A stretch of DNA of 64,000 nucleotides. Source: Massariosphaeria phaeospora (lineage: Eukaryota > Ascomycota > Dothideomycetes > Pleosporales). The notes below the pieces were generated by a model that worked only from the letters and a program-made list of their open reading frames with translations, had not been told where the DNA came from and ran no database searches. Shown here piece by piece: positions 11,193 through 22,846 of the stretch. Positions within the stretch are counted from its first letter, which is position 1, and the number at the start of each line of letters is the position of its first letter. Location: assembly GCA_011032825.1 (NCBI GenBank), contig JAADJZ010000008.1, positions 1,364,001 through 1,428,000 of the forward strand, written 5' to 3'. The translations under genes were made by a program, and so were the position numbers.

Positions 11193-13081
11193 ATATACTT
11201 TACGAGTTCGTACATTATACGAGTTCGTGCATTACTTTTGCCAAGCTCCTACCAAAACTACTCTATTTTAGCGCAAAACAGCTTACTTTAGTCTTGTATA
11301 GAGTAATATAACACGAGATATTATTTAAAGTTTACTTTTACTGCTTGCTTACACGTACGCGCGTTGTGCTTAGCTTAATAACACTATTTACAACTTTACA
11401 CTATTTTTGAGATAGTTTACCTACTTTAGCGCGCACTTGCGTTTTTAGCTTTTTTTTATTACTACGCGCTCTAAACTTCTTTAGAGTAGTTAAACGAACT
11501 TTATTTTCAACTGTTAATGTTCTTTCTACTTAAACTTGCTTTCTTTTATGCGATTTACGCTGCGTAGCAGCTTTATTTGCTACTTTTAGCTTAGCTATTT
11601 TCTATTGCGCTAACACTAGCTTATGCGCGATAATAGCTGCTTTTTTTAAAACTTTTTTAAAACTTTTTTAAAAGCTTCTACTATAAACGTTAGTAAGCTA
11701 TTTATATACTTCTAAATTTTTGCTTTTACAAGCGTTAATTGCAACTTTAGTTTAAAAGTATTGCTTAGAGTTTGCAACTGCTAAGGCTCGTTGTTAATAA
11801 GTAGTAGTAGTAATAAAGTACGCAACCAAATGTTAAAAGCTATTATAACCTATTCTAGGTTAAATAGAACTAATTTAGCGCTTCAAAACTTTTTTTTAAA
11901 TATTACTAAAAGTAATTGCTGTATTATAGGCGCGTATAAAGCATAGTAGAAACTTAAGTTTTGTAATGTAAGTAATCTAGTTGCGCATGAAATCTTTAGC
12001 TTAGCGCTTGTACGCTTTCTTTCAAAAAGTAAAACAACTTATATTAAAAAACTGCAAAAAGTGCGATAAGTGCAAAAACATACAAATAGTAATAATCTTG
12101 TTCTCTTTGTAGTATTACTAGAATGCAAGCGAGTTATAGCTTTTATAGCCGTTAATTGCGAGTAGTTAGTAGCTAGCTACTAACTACTTTTTTCTTTGTA
12201 TGCTTATCAAAGTGCTTTAACTATTACAGCTTAAGTTTATTTGTTGTCTAGCTCTTTTTAGGAACTGCAATAACCTAGTTTTAAAGCAAATTCTTTTTCT
12301 TGTACTAAGCAAAGAGGTAATAGCAGCTTTTAAAAATAATAAAAAGTAAAATAGCTTACTCTATTGCGTTAATGCTTTAGATAACTATTGTTTACTTTCT
12401 ATTGCTTTGCTATATTGCCTTTAGCTTTTCTTGTTTTTCTAAAGCTGTAACAATTGCTTTAGTTAATATCTAGCCTATTATAAAGCTTGTTTTGTTAAAG
12501 TTGTACGTGTTTTTATTTTAGATACTATACTTAGCTTTTATATTAGCTACTAGGCGAAACTAGCTCTAGATAACTTTAAAATTCTTGCAAAGCGCTTTTT
12601 TATAATTGTACTTGCGATTAAACTTTATTATAAACTTAAAGTAGTGCATAACCTACGTACTAAGCTAGTTTAAGCTAACCTAGCCTAGATTGCGCTTTGC
12701 GCGTAAAGAATTAGCTATATTAGCTACAGCTGCGAGCTTAAAAAAAAACTTACGCGAAATAAGCTTAAGTATATACTTAACAACTACGCTCTTTTTAGTC
12801 TTTGTTAAATTCTTTAATTTAGGCTAGTAATTTGCTTGTAAAGTTTGTTCTACGCATTAGTAGCTTAGTGTTAATTAATCAACGTTGTAGATAGCTGCAG
12901 CGCGTTGCTAAAAAAGTGTTGCATTTTGTTTAAAAGCTTAAAAAGCAAGCTGTATCTAACGTTCTTTAGAAAGTTCTATCTAGTGTTGTTGTTAAAGTAT
13001 TACGTAGAAAAGTAGAGTTTAGCAAAAGCTTGGCAAAAGTAATGCACGAACTTGTGTAATGCACGAACTCGTAAAGTACAT
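11193..13081 (-). mobile_element. pogo/Fot1-like transposon A2
   Basis: The 1889-bp element lies in MITE M1, with TA target copies at 11191-11192 and 13082-13083. Both TIRs carry two tandem copies of the motif ACGAGTTCGTGCATTAC or close variants, then CTTTTGCCAAGC. The left terminal ACGT has decayed to ATAT. It is the same family as A1 and A3 and is oriented minus. Confidence 0.95.
11331..13000 (-). pseudogene. pogo/Fot1-type transposase of A2
   Basis: It is collinear with A1. The start codon has become ATA (complement at 12998-13000) and the stop complement is at 11331-11333. The length (1670 nt) is not a multiple of three, so it has at least one indel in addition to many TAA/TAG codons. 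The DDE core and the C-terminal basic/knuckle region can be followed, but several knuckle residues are lost. It is more degraded than A1. Confidence 0.85.
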
Positions 13082-13302
13082 TACTACTTTTAAGTTAATA
13101 AACTTGTTATAACTAGCTGTTATAATTATAAAAAGAAAATATATTAAAATATAGAATTGTAGAAGTCTATGCTAACTCAACTTTAACCTACGCTATTTAG
13201 TTTTAGCGTAGGTATAAGTTGAGTTAGCACTAAAGTTTTACGTAAGCTAACTTAACTTTAACTTAACCTATACTTATTTACTACTCTAAGTAGAATACGT
13301 TA

Positions 13303-13479
13303 GCTCTAAAGCTTTTTTAGCTTTTTTGCAGTTTTTTGTTGTAAACTTTTTAAAAAACGCGTTTTTAAAGGCTAGTAGAAAGCTTTTTTTGTTAATATAG
13401 AAAACGCGCTAGCGCGCTAAGTTCTAAACGCGTTAAGAGTATTTTAGCTTTAGCAAAAAAAAGCAAACTACATCTAGTA
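13303..13479 (-). mobile_element. older pogo type B copy (B4), first fragment
   Basis: The sequence aligns with the middle of the type B transposase (compare B1 37310-37470) and begins abruptly at the end of B0, showing that B0 jumped into B4. It is interrupted at TA 13478-13479 by element H and continues at 16114. The left part of B4 lies outside the window. Confidence 0.8.
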
Positions 13480-16113
13480 CTTAAGCTTAAAAAGTTTCTT
13501 CGAAAAATCTTAAGAAATTGCCTGTGCGTAGCACAGGCCTATTTTTGTAATAGAAATAATTTTTTTAATACAAACAAAATACTTATATATAAATTAACAC
13601 TTGCTACAACGCTATATAATTAATTTCTAAAGTAGTAGAAATTTTTTAAACATGCTTTGCAACTTTGCTAACGCAAAAAAATACGATAAAGAAGTAGTAG
13701 ATTTGCAGCTGCATGCGTTGCACTTTTGCATTTATACAGCGCTTAACTTTAAATCGTACGCTATAGTTTACAACTTCTTTTACGCTCGCTTGCGCTATGC
13801 TTATTTAAAGCTTCTAACGCAATTTAATTGTAAAGCAACTTAGCTACTATTGCTTACTTAAGATCTCGCTTTTGTGCGCTTTATTAACTTAATTAACGCT
13901 ATTAGTTTAAGAATATACTAAGTGCAAGTTAAGTAGCAAGCAAACTTAATACTTCAAAAGTTGTATTTAGAAGTTAATAAAGCTCTTTTGCTATTAAGCA
14001 AACATTAGGCGCGCTGCTAGCTACAAAGGCACTTAAAATACAAGCGCGTTAAAGCAAAGCTAATAGAAATAGCAAAAAAACTTGCTTAGCAACTAAAAGC
14101 GCTGCGCGCTTAGTTTACAACTTTAGAAAGCTACATTAAACACTTAAGCGTGTTGCTTTGCGATACGTACAATATAAACAAAACTAGCTACTAAATTAGC
14201 GTTGCAACTAGCTAGTACGTTTATAGCTAATATAGGCGCTAGATTTTTATACCTAACGCTAATAACTACGAGTTAATAACTTTCGTAGAGTACGTAAGCG
14301 CTAACGGCAAGGCAATAACGCTTTTAGTTATTATCAAAGCAACTATAGTAATAGAGCACTAGATACTTAACTTGTTTAAAAACTACTTTATTAACGTTAG
14401 CAATAGCAGTTATAGCAACAATTAAATAGCGCTTAACTAGCTTAAATACTTTAATAAAATAACAGCTAGGCAACAGCAAAGCGTATAGCAGCTACTACTC
14501 GTTAATAGCTACGAATTTTATAAAACAAAAAAGTTTGCTTAATACGCTAAGAATAATTGTATTTTGCTATACTCGCTACTACTTTACACAACTTACATGT
14601 TGCAGCTACTTAACGTTAGCTATTTTTAACTACTTAAATAGTATTACAGTTGCTAGCTTAACTAAACTGCTTGCGCTAGGTTTAAAGATATAAGCAAAGC
14701 TAACTTTCTAGCAACTATAGCAGAGATCTAATGTTTTAGGTTTACTTGTAGTACTATACTAAGTAGTTAGCAACGTACAAAGCTTACGCTGTTCAAACCT
14801 AATATTGTACTTCGTTAATTAAAGCTACTAGAAAACTGCAACTTTAGCAACAACAAGCGCTTGCTTACGCTTTTGCTACTTGTACGCTCTACAACGCCTA
14901 TAGTACTTTTCTTGCTACTAAAAGTTAGCTCGTTGCTATCTCGCAAGCTATCTCGCGCGCTTATTTAGCGCTACAACTACGTTAAAATTAACTTACAATA
15001 AACGTAGCTTGTTTGCTACGCTTACACGCTTACAACGCTAGAGCTAGCAAAGCTAAAACTAAAAAACGCTGCTTAGCGCACGCCAAAGACTGTACGCTAA
15101 ATACAAACGCAAAAGCTTTTCGTTTAAACTATGCTACGTTAACACTTTTTTTAAAAAGTTGCTACTAGCGTTATTAAACACTAGCGAAGCGTTTTAGCGC
15201 TTGCTTGCGTAGCAAGTAGCTTGCAGCGAAAGCTACGTAAAATAGAAGCAGCTATAACTACTAAAAATAAGCGCTAGCGCTAAAAACAGCGTGCGCTTAA
15301 CGTTAAAAGTAGCTTAATCTACGCTTAAAACGCGCGCGCAATAGTATAGCTGCGAGTTGTTAACAACGCTACTTGCGCTATACAAAACGTTACAGCTAAA
15401 CAACTTCGCTAGATTATAGTTTTACTTAACAAATACTTTAAAGTACTACTTTCTATAAAGAACTAGAGCAGAAAGTACGTTAATTAAAAAAAAGCAAAAG
15501 TTGTAGCTTACTGCAACGTTGCTCGCTAGGTACACTTTTTTAACAACAAGCGCTACAATACTATAGTAGCAAGCAAATTAGAGTATATACAGCAGCTAAG
15601 CAGTTTCAAATATAAGCGCAAAGTAACTAACGAGTTAACGCTAGCTATTAACGTAGCTAGCTAAGTGCGTTGCTTAATTAACCTGTACAACAAACTCGTT
15701 ATCGCGAAACTACAAGCAGAAAATCAACTACAAAAAAGCAAAACAGCCAAAGAAAAGCAAAAAAAGAAAATTTACTACTAGCTTAGCAATCTCGTTTACA
15801 AAGCGTTAAAAACGAGTTTCAACTTACTTCTACAAAGTTGCTAAATAAAGTTTCTAATAAAGCTTTATTTAATGCTAAAAGTAGCAACGCAACCTACGCT
15901 TCGCTTAATAATGCGCAAAATAACTAAAGCTTTTAATAATGTGTATAGATTAATTTTACAAGTTTACAATATTTAAATTACGCGTAGCTAGCTAACAAAT
16001 TAAAACTATAGTGTACTATTTGCATTAAGAGAATTATTTCTATTAAAAGAATAGGCCCGTGCTACGCACGAGCAATTTCTTGAAATTTTTCGAAAAAACT
16101 TTTTGAGCCTAAG
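13480..16113 (+). mobile_element. pogo-superfamily transposon H (2634 bp) with hairpin-bearing TIRs
   Basis: TIRs start CTTAAGCTTAAAAAG (left) and, on the complement of the right end, CTTAGGCTCAAAAAG. They extend about 60 bp and flank TA target copies (13478-13479, 16114-16115). Each TIR holds a near-perfect hairpin: GCCTGTGC-GTA-GCACAGGC at 13520-13538 and its counterpart at 16055-16073. The ends differ from the ACGT ends of the other pogo families here, and the element is about 0.75 kb longer. Confidence 0.85.
13652..15960 (+). pseudogene. pogo-like transposase of element H
   Basis: From ATG 13652 a single frame can be followed for roughly 770 codons with many TAA/TAG. N-terminal residues include DKEVVDLQLHALHF. 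Around 14200-14660 the DDE_1 signature appears: FIPNANNYELITFVEYVSA, LLLVNSYEFYKT (second Asp now Asn), then CILLYSLLLYTTYMLQLLNV (PPHTTHMLQPLDV type). The C-terminal third is Lys/Arg-rich and not recognised. It is longer than the Fot1-like proteins here and probably belongs to a distinct pogo clade. Confidence 0.8.
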
Positions 16114-16511
16114 TAGCTAGAAAATACAAAATAAATAAGTTAGCATGCAAAGCGTAAAGATTTTGTTTTTAAAGCAATAGTTTTTGAAATTCTAAAATTA
16201 GTAGCTTTTATAACTGTTTAAAATAAGTACCTAATATACTTCTACCTAACGCGCTTTTGTATGCGCGTTAAAATACTTTAGCTATTTAAAACTAAAAGCG
16301 TTGTTTGTCTAGCTATTTTTAGAAACTAAAAGCTTTTAATTGCTAGATATAAAGTTTTCTTTGTACTATGCTAAAATATAAACGCGCTTTTTGTAGATAA
16401 TAATAAGCAAAATTGCGTACTTTGCGGCGTAAATGCTTTAGATAACTATTATCTACTTCTAATTGCCTAGCTAGATTAGGTTAAGTTGAGTACGTTTTTA
16501 AAAGCTTGTAA
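16114..16511 (-). mobile_element. older pogo type B copy (B4), second fragment
   Basis: The sequence resumes type B homology exactly after element H and runs parallel to B1 37470-37868. It stops at about 16511, after which unrelated sequence begins. The rest of B4 was not found in the window. Confidence 0.75.
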
Positions 16512-16828
16512 CGTAGTGTTAGATTAAAAGTAGAATTCAAGAGATATTGAATAAAGCTGTTAAAACACGGCATGTAACTTTTTGTTCTTAGATAAACTAG
16601 CGCGCAAAGCTTTCTTGCGTTCTAACTTCGTTAAAATGCAATATACACAACAATATACATAATTATTACAAGATATTATTACAACTTATTATATCTAACA
16701 ATTAAAAGTTTTAGTGCTTTTACTTTTAAGCACTAAAAGTAAACTAAACTTAAAAATACCGCTGTTGCACAAACTCTAGCGAAGAATACTCAAAATAACA
16801 ACGCTATTAAATTGCAACTAAACTGTTA
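16512..16828 (+). other. possible 5' end of a copia-like element
   Basis: This ~315-bp non-pogo stretch lies between the break in B4 and the left end of B3. It contains TGTTAG at 16516, a common start of copia LTRs. Removing B3 (TA to TA) joins it to the copia-like gag/pol relic at 24650-26601. It holds AT-rich repeats such as ATTATTACAA. The LTR boundary, primer-binding site and target duplication could not be confirmed. Confidence 0.35.
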
Positions 16829-16908
16829 ACGTAAAGTACTAGCGAACTTAACAAACTAGTAAACTTAACAAAATTTGCCAAGACTACTACTTTTTCTATC
16901 AACGCAAT

Positions 16909-17637
16909 ATGTTTTAACCAACTAACGCGTTATTACACTAACACGAAGAAAAACTTTAGCTTACTTTTAAAGCTTATAATTTTAGCTAATTCTAAAGCTA
17001 TTAAGCTGCTACTAGTGCTTTAACGTTAAACACTATACTCTTTCTAAACGCGCTAGAGAAATTCTATTTCGAGCTTAAATACAACTTATATTTTCAAAGC
17101 TTACTACAACTAAAAAGCAAACGATTATTTAATATATTCTTAACTGCTGTCTAAGGTAGGAGATATAGAAAATAAACTAGTAGCTGCGCAAAGTAAAGAG
17201 CTAGTAAGCAAAAACTAGACTAAGAGATTTGTAACGCGTTTAAGCGAGCTTAAAATAGCTTTCAATTAAGCAAAGAACTAGCAGAGAATACAACAAGAAA
17301 ATTCTAAAGTAATTAGCGCGTAGTTTAAGCTTGTTAAGAATACCAAAGCTAAGTACAGCATCTAGAATAATAATATACACAACTTTAACAAAACTAGCTT
17401 TTAAATAAGTGTTATTAAGTTTATAAAAGTTGTTATAGGCTTTTAAAAACGTACTCAACTTAATTTTATTTAGCTAGGCAATTGAGAGTAGGTAATAGTT
17501 ATTCAAAGCATCTGCGCTGCAAAGTACGCAATCTTGCTATTTATTATCTACAAAAAGCGCGTTTACATTTTAGCATAGTACAAAAAGAACTTTATACCTA
17601 GCAATTAAAAGCTTTTAGTTTCTAAGAACAGCTAGAC
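16909..17637 (+). pseudogene. type B transposase of B3, N-terminal half
   Basis: The frame starts at ATG 16909 and gives a helix-turn-helix region, then a DDE segment with FNKTSF near 17395 (FDETGF type, Asp to Asn). Stops are TAA/TAG. It breaks at the 8-bp hAT target site and continues at 23628. Joined through one copy of the target site, the total length is not a multiple of three, so at least one small indel exists. Confidence 0.8.
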
Positions 17638-17689
17638 TACGCTAGCGAATAGGTAGAAAGTACTTATTAATAGGTATAAGTTAAGTTAT

Positions 17690-17860
17690 AGGTCGCACAA
17701 ACTTTAAGTTAAAATTAAGTTATAGTTACTCTAGCGTAGGTAGAGGTTAGGTTAGAGTTATTAAAGCATTAAGTTATAGTTTAGTTAGAGTAATTAAAGC
17801 TTAGAGTTAAAGTTAAGTTAAAAGTTATATTTAAGTTATAAAGTTATGTGTTAGCTTAGA
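17690..17860. repeat. left subterminal repeat array of the hAT element
   Basis: Repeated short units of the form AAGTTA, TAGTTA and GAGTTA occur here, with the complementary array at about 23430-23615. hAT transposases bind short subterminal repeats, so these are probable binding sites (inference). The same array is compressed in all six MITEs. Just inside lie two copies of GTTATTACAG (17881-17890 and 17937-17946). Confidence 0.7.
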
Positions 17861-18104
17861 GAGTTGCTAAAGTTTAAAAAGTTATTACAGCTAGTTATTA
17901 CATTTAAGAACGCGCAAATTGTATTTACAAAGTTTTGTTATTACAGCTACTATTCACGTACAAAAACACAAGTAAAGTAAAAAAAGTTGTATTACTACAA
18001 ATATTAATTACAGTAGCGTAAAAGTCGAGCGCGCTTTTGTAGCGAAAGTAGCAAATTCTTTTCTTCTAAATTATTATTTAACAGAGTTATTCTTGATTGT
18101 AAAG

Positions 18105-18215
18105 GCCTAGATGTAAGCTTAGATGTAGGCCTAGATAACGAGCTAAGTATAAGCCTAAGTATAAGCTTAGGTATTAACCTAGATAACAAGCTAAGTGTAA
18201 GCGTAGATATAGGCC
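18105..18215. repeat. imperfect 12-bp tandem repeat in the transposase tail
   Basis: About nine degenerate copies of a 12-14 bp unit related to AGGCCTAGATGT or AAGCTTAGATGT lie in a row. On the minus strand they encode a run of Ser, Arg, Leu, Pro and Lys (for example LSRPTSKLTSRP). The length suggests an expandable C-terminal linker. Confidence 0.75.
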
Positions 18216-18830
18216 TAAAAGTAGAGTTTACATACTGCGCTTAAAAGTTAAGTAAGTTTTCAACTTCGTTACATAGTAGTTTCTTATTATCTGCTTTTGC
18301 AAACTAAGAAACGCTGTCTTGTTCTTTTTCTTAAGCAATATAGTTTTTTAATATTATAATTCGCTAAATTGTTTAGGCAGCAAGTTAGTGCTTTCTATTG
18401 CTAATAGCATTCTTAGCAACGTTAAATTTGCGCTTAACTCTAACTTAGGCAATTTGTACTACAAGTACATTTTTTGCAACTTGTAATAAACGTAAATACG
18501 TTTTTTCATTTACTTGCTACTATTTAAAAATATTAAAAGAAGCACTAGCGCGTACGCAGGCAATGCTTAGATAAGCTTTTCTTTTTTAGCAAGTTAAGCT
18601 CTTTTCTTTTTTTGTTTTGTTTAGGTTAATAGGTGAAAAACTGCTTGGCAGCAACTAAAGTAAAAGCTTTAGTTTTTAAAACTATTTACTACTCTAGAGT
18701 CTAGTTGTACAAAACGAAAAAATAAAAGTAAAAGCAAAGCAAGTATCGTCGTTATAGCAATTAAAGTAATCAAAAAACTATTCGTAGTAGGTGTGCTTGT
18801 TTTAATTATTTTAAGTTTCGTTTTAAACGC

Positions 18831-18873
18831 GCAGTTAGCATATAACTGTAATAAGTAACTGTAATAACTATAC
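18831..18873 (-). other. candidate intron of the hAT transposase sharing the common intron motif
   Basis: The minus-strand sequence starts GTATAGTTATTACAG and contains a second TTATTACAG and a branch-like GCTAAC. It resembles the introns of the neighbouring cargo genes. The 3' AG is not visible at the expected point, so its status as an intron is uncertain. Confidence 0.45.
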
Positions 18874-20989
18874 TTCGTAGGCCGTAAGCTTTTAGCTAGA
18901 GTTTAAAATAGTAGCATAATTAAATAAAAACTCTCGTTTATTGCTAGTTTTTCTATAATACTTGCTAAGTTTAGCTTTTTTTTTTATCTACAGCAGCTCG
19001 TACAACTGTAAGCTACTTAAAAGTATTTTAATTTTTTATGTCGTTGTTAAGTTCGTTTTGCATACTATTTAAAAAGTTAAAAAAATAGTAGATATATTAG
19101 ACTTGTAGCTTATAGTTTTTACTTAAAAAGTTTGTTGCGTTCTTAAAGTTTTTAAGCATATTAGTAATTAACTTTAAGTAGTACTATTTGTTTAGTGTTA
19201 ATTTTAGTTGCCTAAAGTCGCGAAAGTTTACTTTTGCTATATTTTTATTATCTAAGATACTGCTTGCACTAATTGTTATTTTAAGTGCAATTTCTTTTAC
19301 TAGCTATTTGTTAATAAATTTTTAAATTTTAAGTGCGCGCTTGCACATATTGTAAGTTAAATTCTATTGTATTTTAACGTTGCGAATAATAGACATTTGT
19401 TGTTTTAGTAGCAAGTGTAGTTGCGTAGCAATAAACCGCTTGTATTGTTAAAACAACAAATTAATTGCTATGCAGATAGCTTAAAGCTAGGTGTGTATTA
19501 AGCTGTAATAAAAGTATATAATAACGCACTATATACCTTGCAAAAAGAGTTTAAAACAAAGATATTTGCTTGCACGTTGCTTAAATAGCGTCTTTGTAGT
19601 ATTTTTTTTAGTTTAACGTTAGCACTTGCTAATGCTGCAAGCTTAAAGTGTAAAATAATATTTTAAACAACAAAGTTAATAATGTAAGCAAAATACAAGA
19701 TTAAGTTTTTTAATAAGCTTTAAAGTATGTTCTTTGCTTCTAGTTGCTGTTAAATAACACAACTAAGCGTTTTGTTTTTTTTAGCATTATTTGTAGTAAT
19801 TGCTAAAAAGCGTAATTTAATGCTAGTGTTTGAGAGTACTTGCAGTATATTAGCAGCTGCAGCAGCACTAGTATGTCTTTCGCGTAGAAAAATAAAATCT
19901 AGCAACTTCTTTTAAAGCTGCTAGTTGCAGTTAACGTAGTATCTTTTAACTACAAAGAAACTAAAATAATTAAAAGCAAACTACTTATCTATCGCAATTG
20001 AGATCTTAGTTAACTAGCTAATGTTATTAAGAAGTAATGCTTTAGCCTCTTCAAATCGTTTATAAAACATTTCTTAAAATTTGAATTAGCTAATACTTGA
20101 AATATTAGGTTAAAAAAATTAAAGAAATTGCTAGAATAAAGGCCGCTTAATTGTTTAAAAAAACTAGTTGCTATATATAACTACTCGTACTAGTTCTTGT
20201 TTAAAAGCTTAAGTTAAATATAGTAGTACAATAGTAGTAAATTAAAGTTAACGTAGTGCTAGCTGTAGATAAGGTTAAGAGTAAACAAAAGCAAGCGTTC
20301 TTTAGCAGGTTCTAGATTCAAGGTAGTTAAGTAAGTGTTTAGTTTTAATAGTTTTAACTGCTAGGTGCTAAAGAGCAAAGCCGCAATTATAGCAGAATAC
20401 GTAAAAGTAGCTATTACTAGAATTAGCAGCTTTTTTAAACTATAGCTATACTTAACTAGTGCGTACAGCAGAGTTCTATCGCGAATTTGCTATTTTTAAG
20501 TCTAAAGCCTACTTAGTAGAACTCTACTACATTTTCTACGCAGTTACGACTGCCTTTCGTTCTGTATTATCTTTAATATGCGTAGAAAAATATTTTACTA
20601 GATGTAGTTTATTTCTTTTTTCTCTTTAGACGAATTGCTTAGCGTTGAATTTAAATAAACGAACAAGTAGCGAAAGTTCTGCTATGTTTATAACAAAAGG
20701 TATAGTACAAAAGCGCAGGTACTGTAATAATAAACTATAATAATTAGTGTTAGAGTAGACTAAAAATAGAGAATAGGTACATTGCCAAAGAAGAACACGC
20801 AGATTGTTAAAAGAAAACAGAATATGCTTTTTTGCTTGCGAAATATTGCTAACGTTCAAGCGCAAAGGCTAAGGCAGTAATGCAACTAAAATTAGAGCTA
20901 GAATTAAAGCCGCAGTAGTAGCGCTTTAATTTTACAGTTCTAATTGAGTTATACTTGCTAATTTGTTAATTGCAATGTTATGCACGTTT

Positions 20990-22385
20990 TAGGCTGCGTT
21001 ATAAATAGTAGATACTAGCTATGTTTATACTAGCAACGTTTTAATTTACATAAAAAGTAAAGAGCCTTAGGTTTGCGCTTCTTTATAAGCGTTACTATCG
21101 TTAGAAAAACTTTTTTAATCTAAATACTCTACTAACTTAGTTTGCTCTACTACTTTAGTTTGCTCTACTACTTTATCTACTACCTCATTTTACTCTTTAT
21201 TCTTATTCTTATTTTCAACTTTTTTTTTATTTTTACTAGAGGACTCGTTTGCTTCTGCTAACGCTTTTTTCTACTAATTTTTTATTTTATATTCGTCTTT
21301 ATACTTATTGTAGAACGCATTAATTTCTAAGTTGCTACTTGCTTCTTTTTTACACTTATCAATTGTAGGCGCTAGAATATACAAGCTGTTGATATTTTTA
21401 TAAGCATCGTTGCTGTTAACGCGTAGTTCGAGAAAAAGCGTAAGCTCGCGTAAGCTAGTGCAGTTAGTATAAGTATGTAATAAACTACTGTAATAACTTA
21501 CTTCTAGTCTTTAGCAGTTACTAGTGTTAGATTCTCTAAAGTCAACGTCTTTACAAACTCTTGCTAATCTATTTTAGCTTTTTTGTTTTTAAACGAATTA
21601 TTCTTTAACTTAGCTAATTTGTCTAAGTAGATACGTTGCCTAATTCTATTAGTAGCTTCGCTAGCGCCAAATATTCGCGACATTAGCTAATTCTTAATTT
21701 TTCTCTTGTTTTTTAGTGCTTTGGCATTTTGTTCAAGAATGTTTCTGTGCTGTTAAAAGTTAACATTGTAATAAATACAAGCTTACTTTTTATAGGCAAG
21801 GCTAAGTTTTGCTTAAAGCTACTTAACTGCGTATTGTAAGTACAATAACGTGATAAACTAATATAATAACTTACTACTTTTCTGTGCGCGGTAGCGTTGC
21901 TTATTTAAAAGCTTAAGTTTAGTTGCTAACTGCTTTTTCTAGTCGTGCGTAGACAACGCAGTAAACTTTTCTTTCACTTTAAGCTTCTTTTTAAGCTAGT
22001 ATTTTGCTTGCTAATTTTCTGCACTAGCATTTGCAATAGCTTTTTCTTTAGCATTTAGGTAAGCTGTTTGATTTCTCTAAGCAGTTGCGCAAGCAGTATT
22101 GCTTAATTAACTCTTAGACAGTAGCTTGTAATGTGTAGAGCGCTTTTTTTGTAATCTAACGCAACTGCAATTCGCTAGTACGCTAAGAACTTCGTGCTTT
22201 TTAAACTTAAAGCTCTAAGTTTGTTAGCAGATGCTGTAATAAACTTCTGTAATAATTACATTTGTAAGCGCTTTCTACTTCGCTAGCTTAAACCTAGTCG
22301 AAACTTCAATTTTGTAAAGCGGAAGCAACTTATTATCAAGCTCGTAGTCTATCTCGTTGTTAAGCTTTTGCTTAATTGCAGCCAT
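20990..22385 (-). pseudogene. unrecognised four-exon cargo gene with acidic C-terminal tract
   Basis: The start ATG has its complement at 22383-22385 (MAAIKQKLNNEIDYELD). Exons are 22260-22385, 21875-22214, 21502-21826 and about 20990-21454. Introns at 22215-22259, 21827-21874 and 21455-21501 start GTAATT or GTAAGT and end AG; splicing keeps one frame of roughly 430 codons. The middle is Lys/Gln-rich and looks coiled-coil. The C-terminus has a KNKKKVENKNKNKE tract that, because G-to-A turns Glu/Asp into Lys/Asn, was probably strongly acidic. In-frame stops are TAA/TAG. No family was recognised. It is transcribed away from the H3-like gene, about 295 bp between starts. A histone-chaperone-like role is speculation from the acidic tract and neighbour. 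Confidence 0.65.
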
Positions 22386-22680
22386 CGTATTTGTAATAAA
22401 TGTAAGTAATAATGAAGCTAGTTGTAGTACGTAGGTAGGTAAAAGCAGAAAGTAAAGTAGCAAAAAGTTAGGTAGCGAATTTACAAGCTAGATTTTGTGT
22501 AGAGTAGCTTGTGCGCTGCTGCAAAAGCTGCAGCCTTAGCTAGCGCTTCGCTGCTAGCTACTCAAAACACGCACCTTTGCTGCAGCCTCTGCAGCTTCCT
22601 TACCTGCCGTAATTATTACAAATAATTATTACAACTTTCTACTCTCTACACTACACCTATTACGCATTAATTCTTTTGCA
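22386..22680. promoter_or_regulatory. divergent intergenic region of the two hAT cargo genes
   Basis: This interval of about 295 bp separates the starts of the minus-strand gene and the plus-strand H3-like gene, so it should hold both promoters. It contains GC-richer blocks with CTGCAGCC/GCTGCAGC repeats (about 22510-22600) and an ATTATTACAA repeat at 22612-22640. No TATA box can be assigned with confidence in such AT-rich sequence. Confidence 0.45.
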
Positions 22681-22846
22681 ATAGCCCGCACCAAGCAAAC
22701 TAACTGCTACTACTTTGCTACTAGCGGCAAGGTTCCGCGAAAGCTTTTCGCAGCAAAAGCAGCTCGCAAATCTAGCAATCTGTACAAGAACAAGAAGAAA
22801 CTAACAACAAGTAGTGTAAAGAAGCTTTACTGCTAAAAGCAAAGAA

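Larger units (their letters stand above)
11071..13288. mobile_element. hAT-type MITE M1, split by pogo A2
   Basis: Without A2 this is about 330 bp. It starts TACGCTAGCGAATAAGTAGA and ends CTTATTTACTACTCTA, with a perfect 8-bp target duplication AGTAGAAT (11063-11070 and 13289-13296), diagnostic of hAT. The first ~100 bp match the left end of the large hAT at 17638, so M1 is probably a non-autonomous derivative. It belongs to the same subtype as M6 (60370). It is inserted in the right TIR of pogo B0. Confidence 0.9.
18004..20600 (-). pseudogene. hAT transposase relic (BED finger, RNase H-like core, hATC region)
   Basis: Read from right to left with TAA/TAG read through, about 830 codons. Near 20330-20450 lies a BED-type finger: YVFCYNCG, then KTIKTKHLLNYL ending in Cys. 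The central region near 19040-19350 includes NMLKNFKNATNFLSKNYK and YIYYFFNFLNSMQNEL, typical of the hAT catalytic/insertion domain. The hATC dimerisation region near 18360-18440 reads KFNVAKNAISNRKH then a RIIILKNYIA segment. A tail with Ser/Arg/Pro repeats follows, ending at a TAA near 18004. The exact start is uncertain; an upstream ATG stretch at 20865 may be a 5' exon. It is inactive. Confidence 0.85.

Noticed and set aside
20626..20865. 79-residue minus-strand open frame upstream of the BED finger as a separate gene
   Set aside because: Could be a 5' exon of the hAT transposase, but no domain or clear splice sites were seen, so it is not called separately.
21750..21786. Possible fourth intron in the acidic-tract cargo gene
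   Set aside because: It would be only 37 nt and breaks the frame; reading through keeps one continuous frame.
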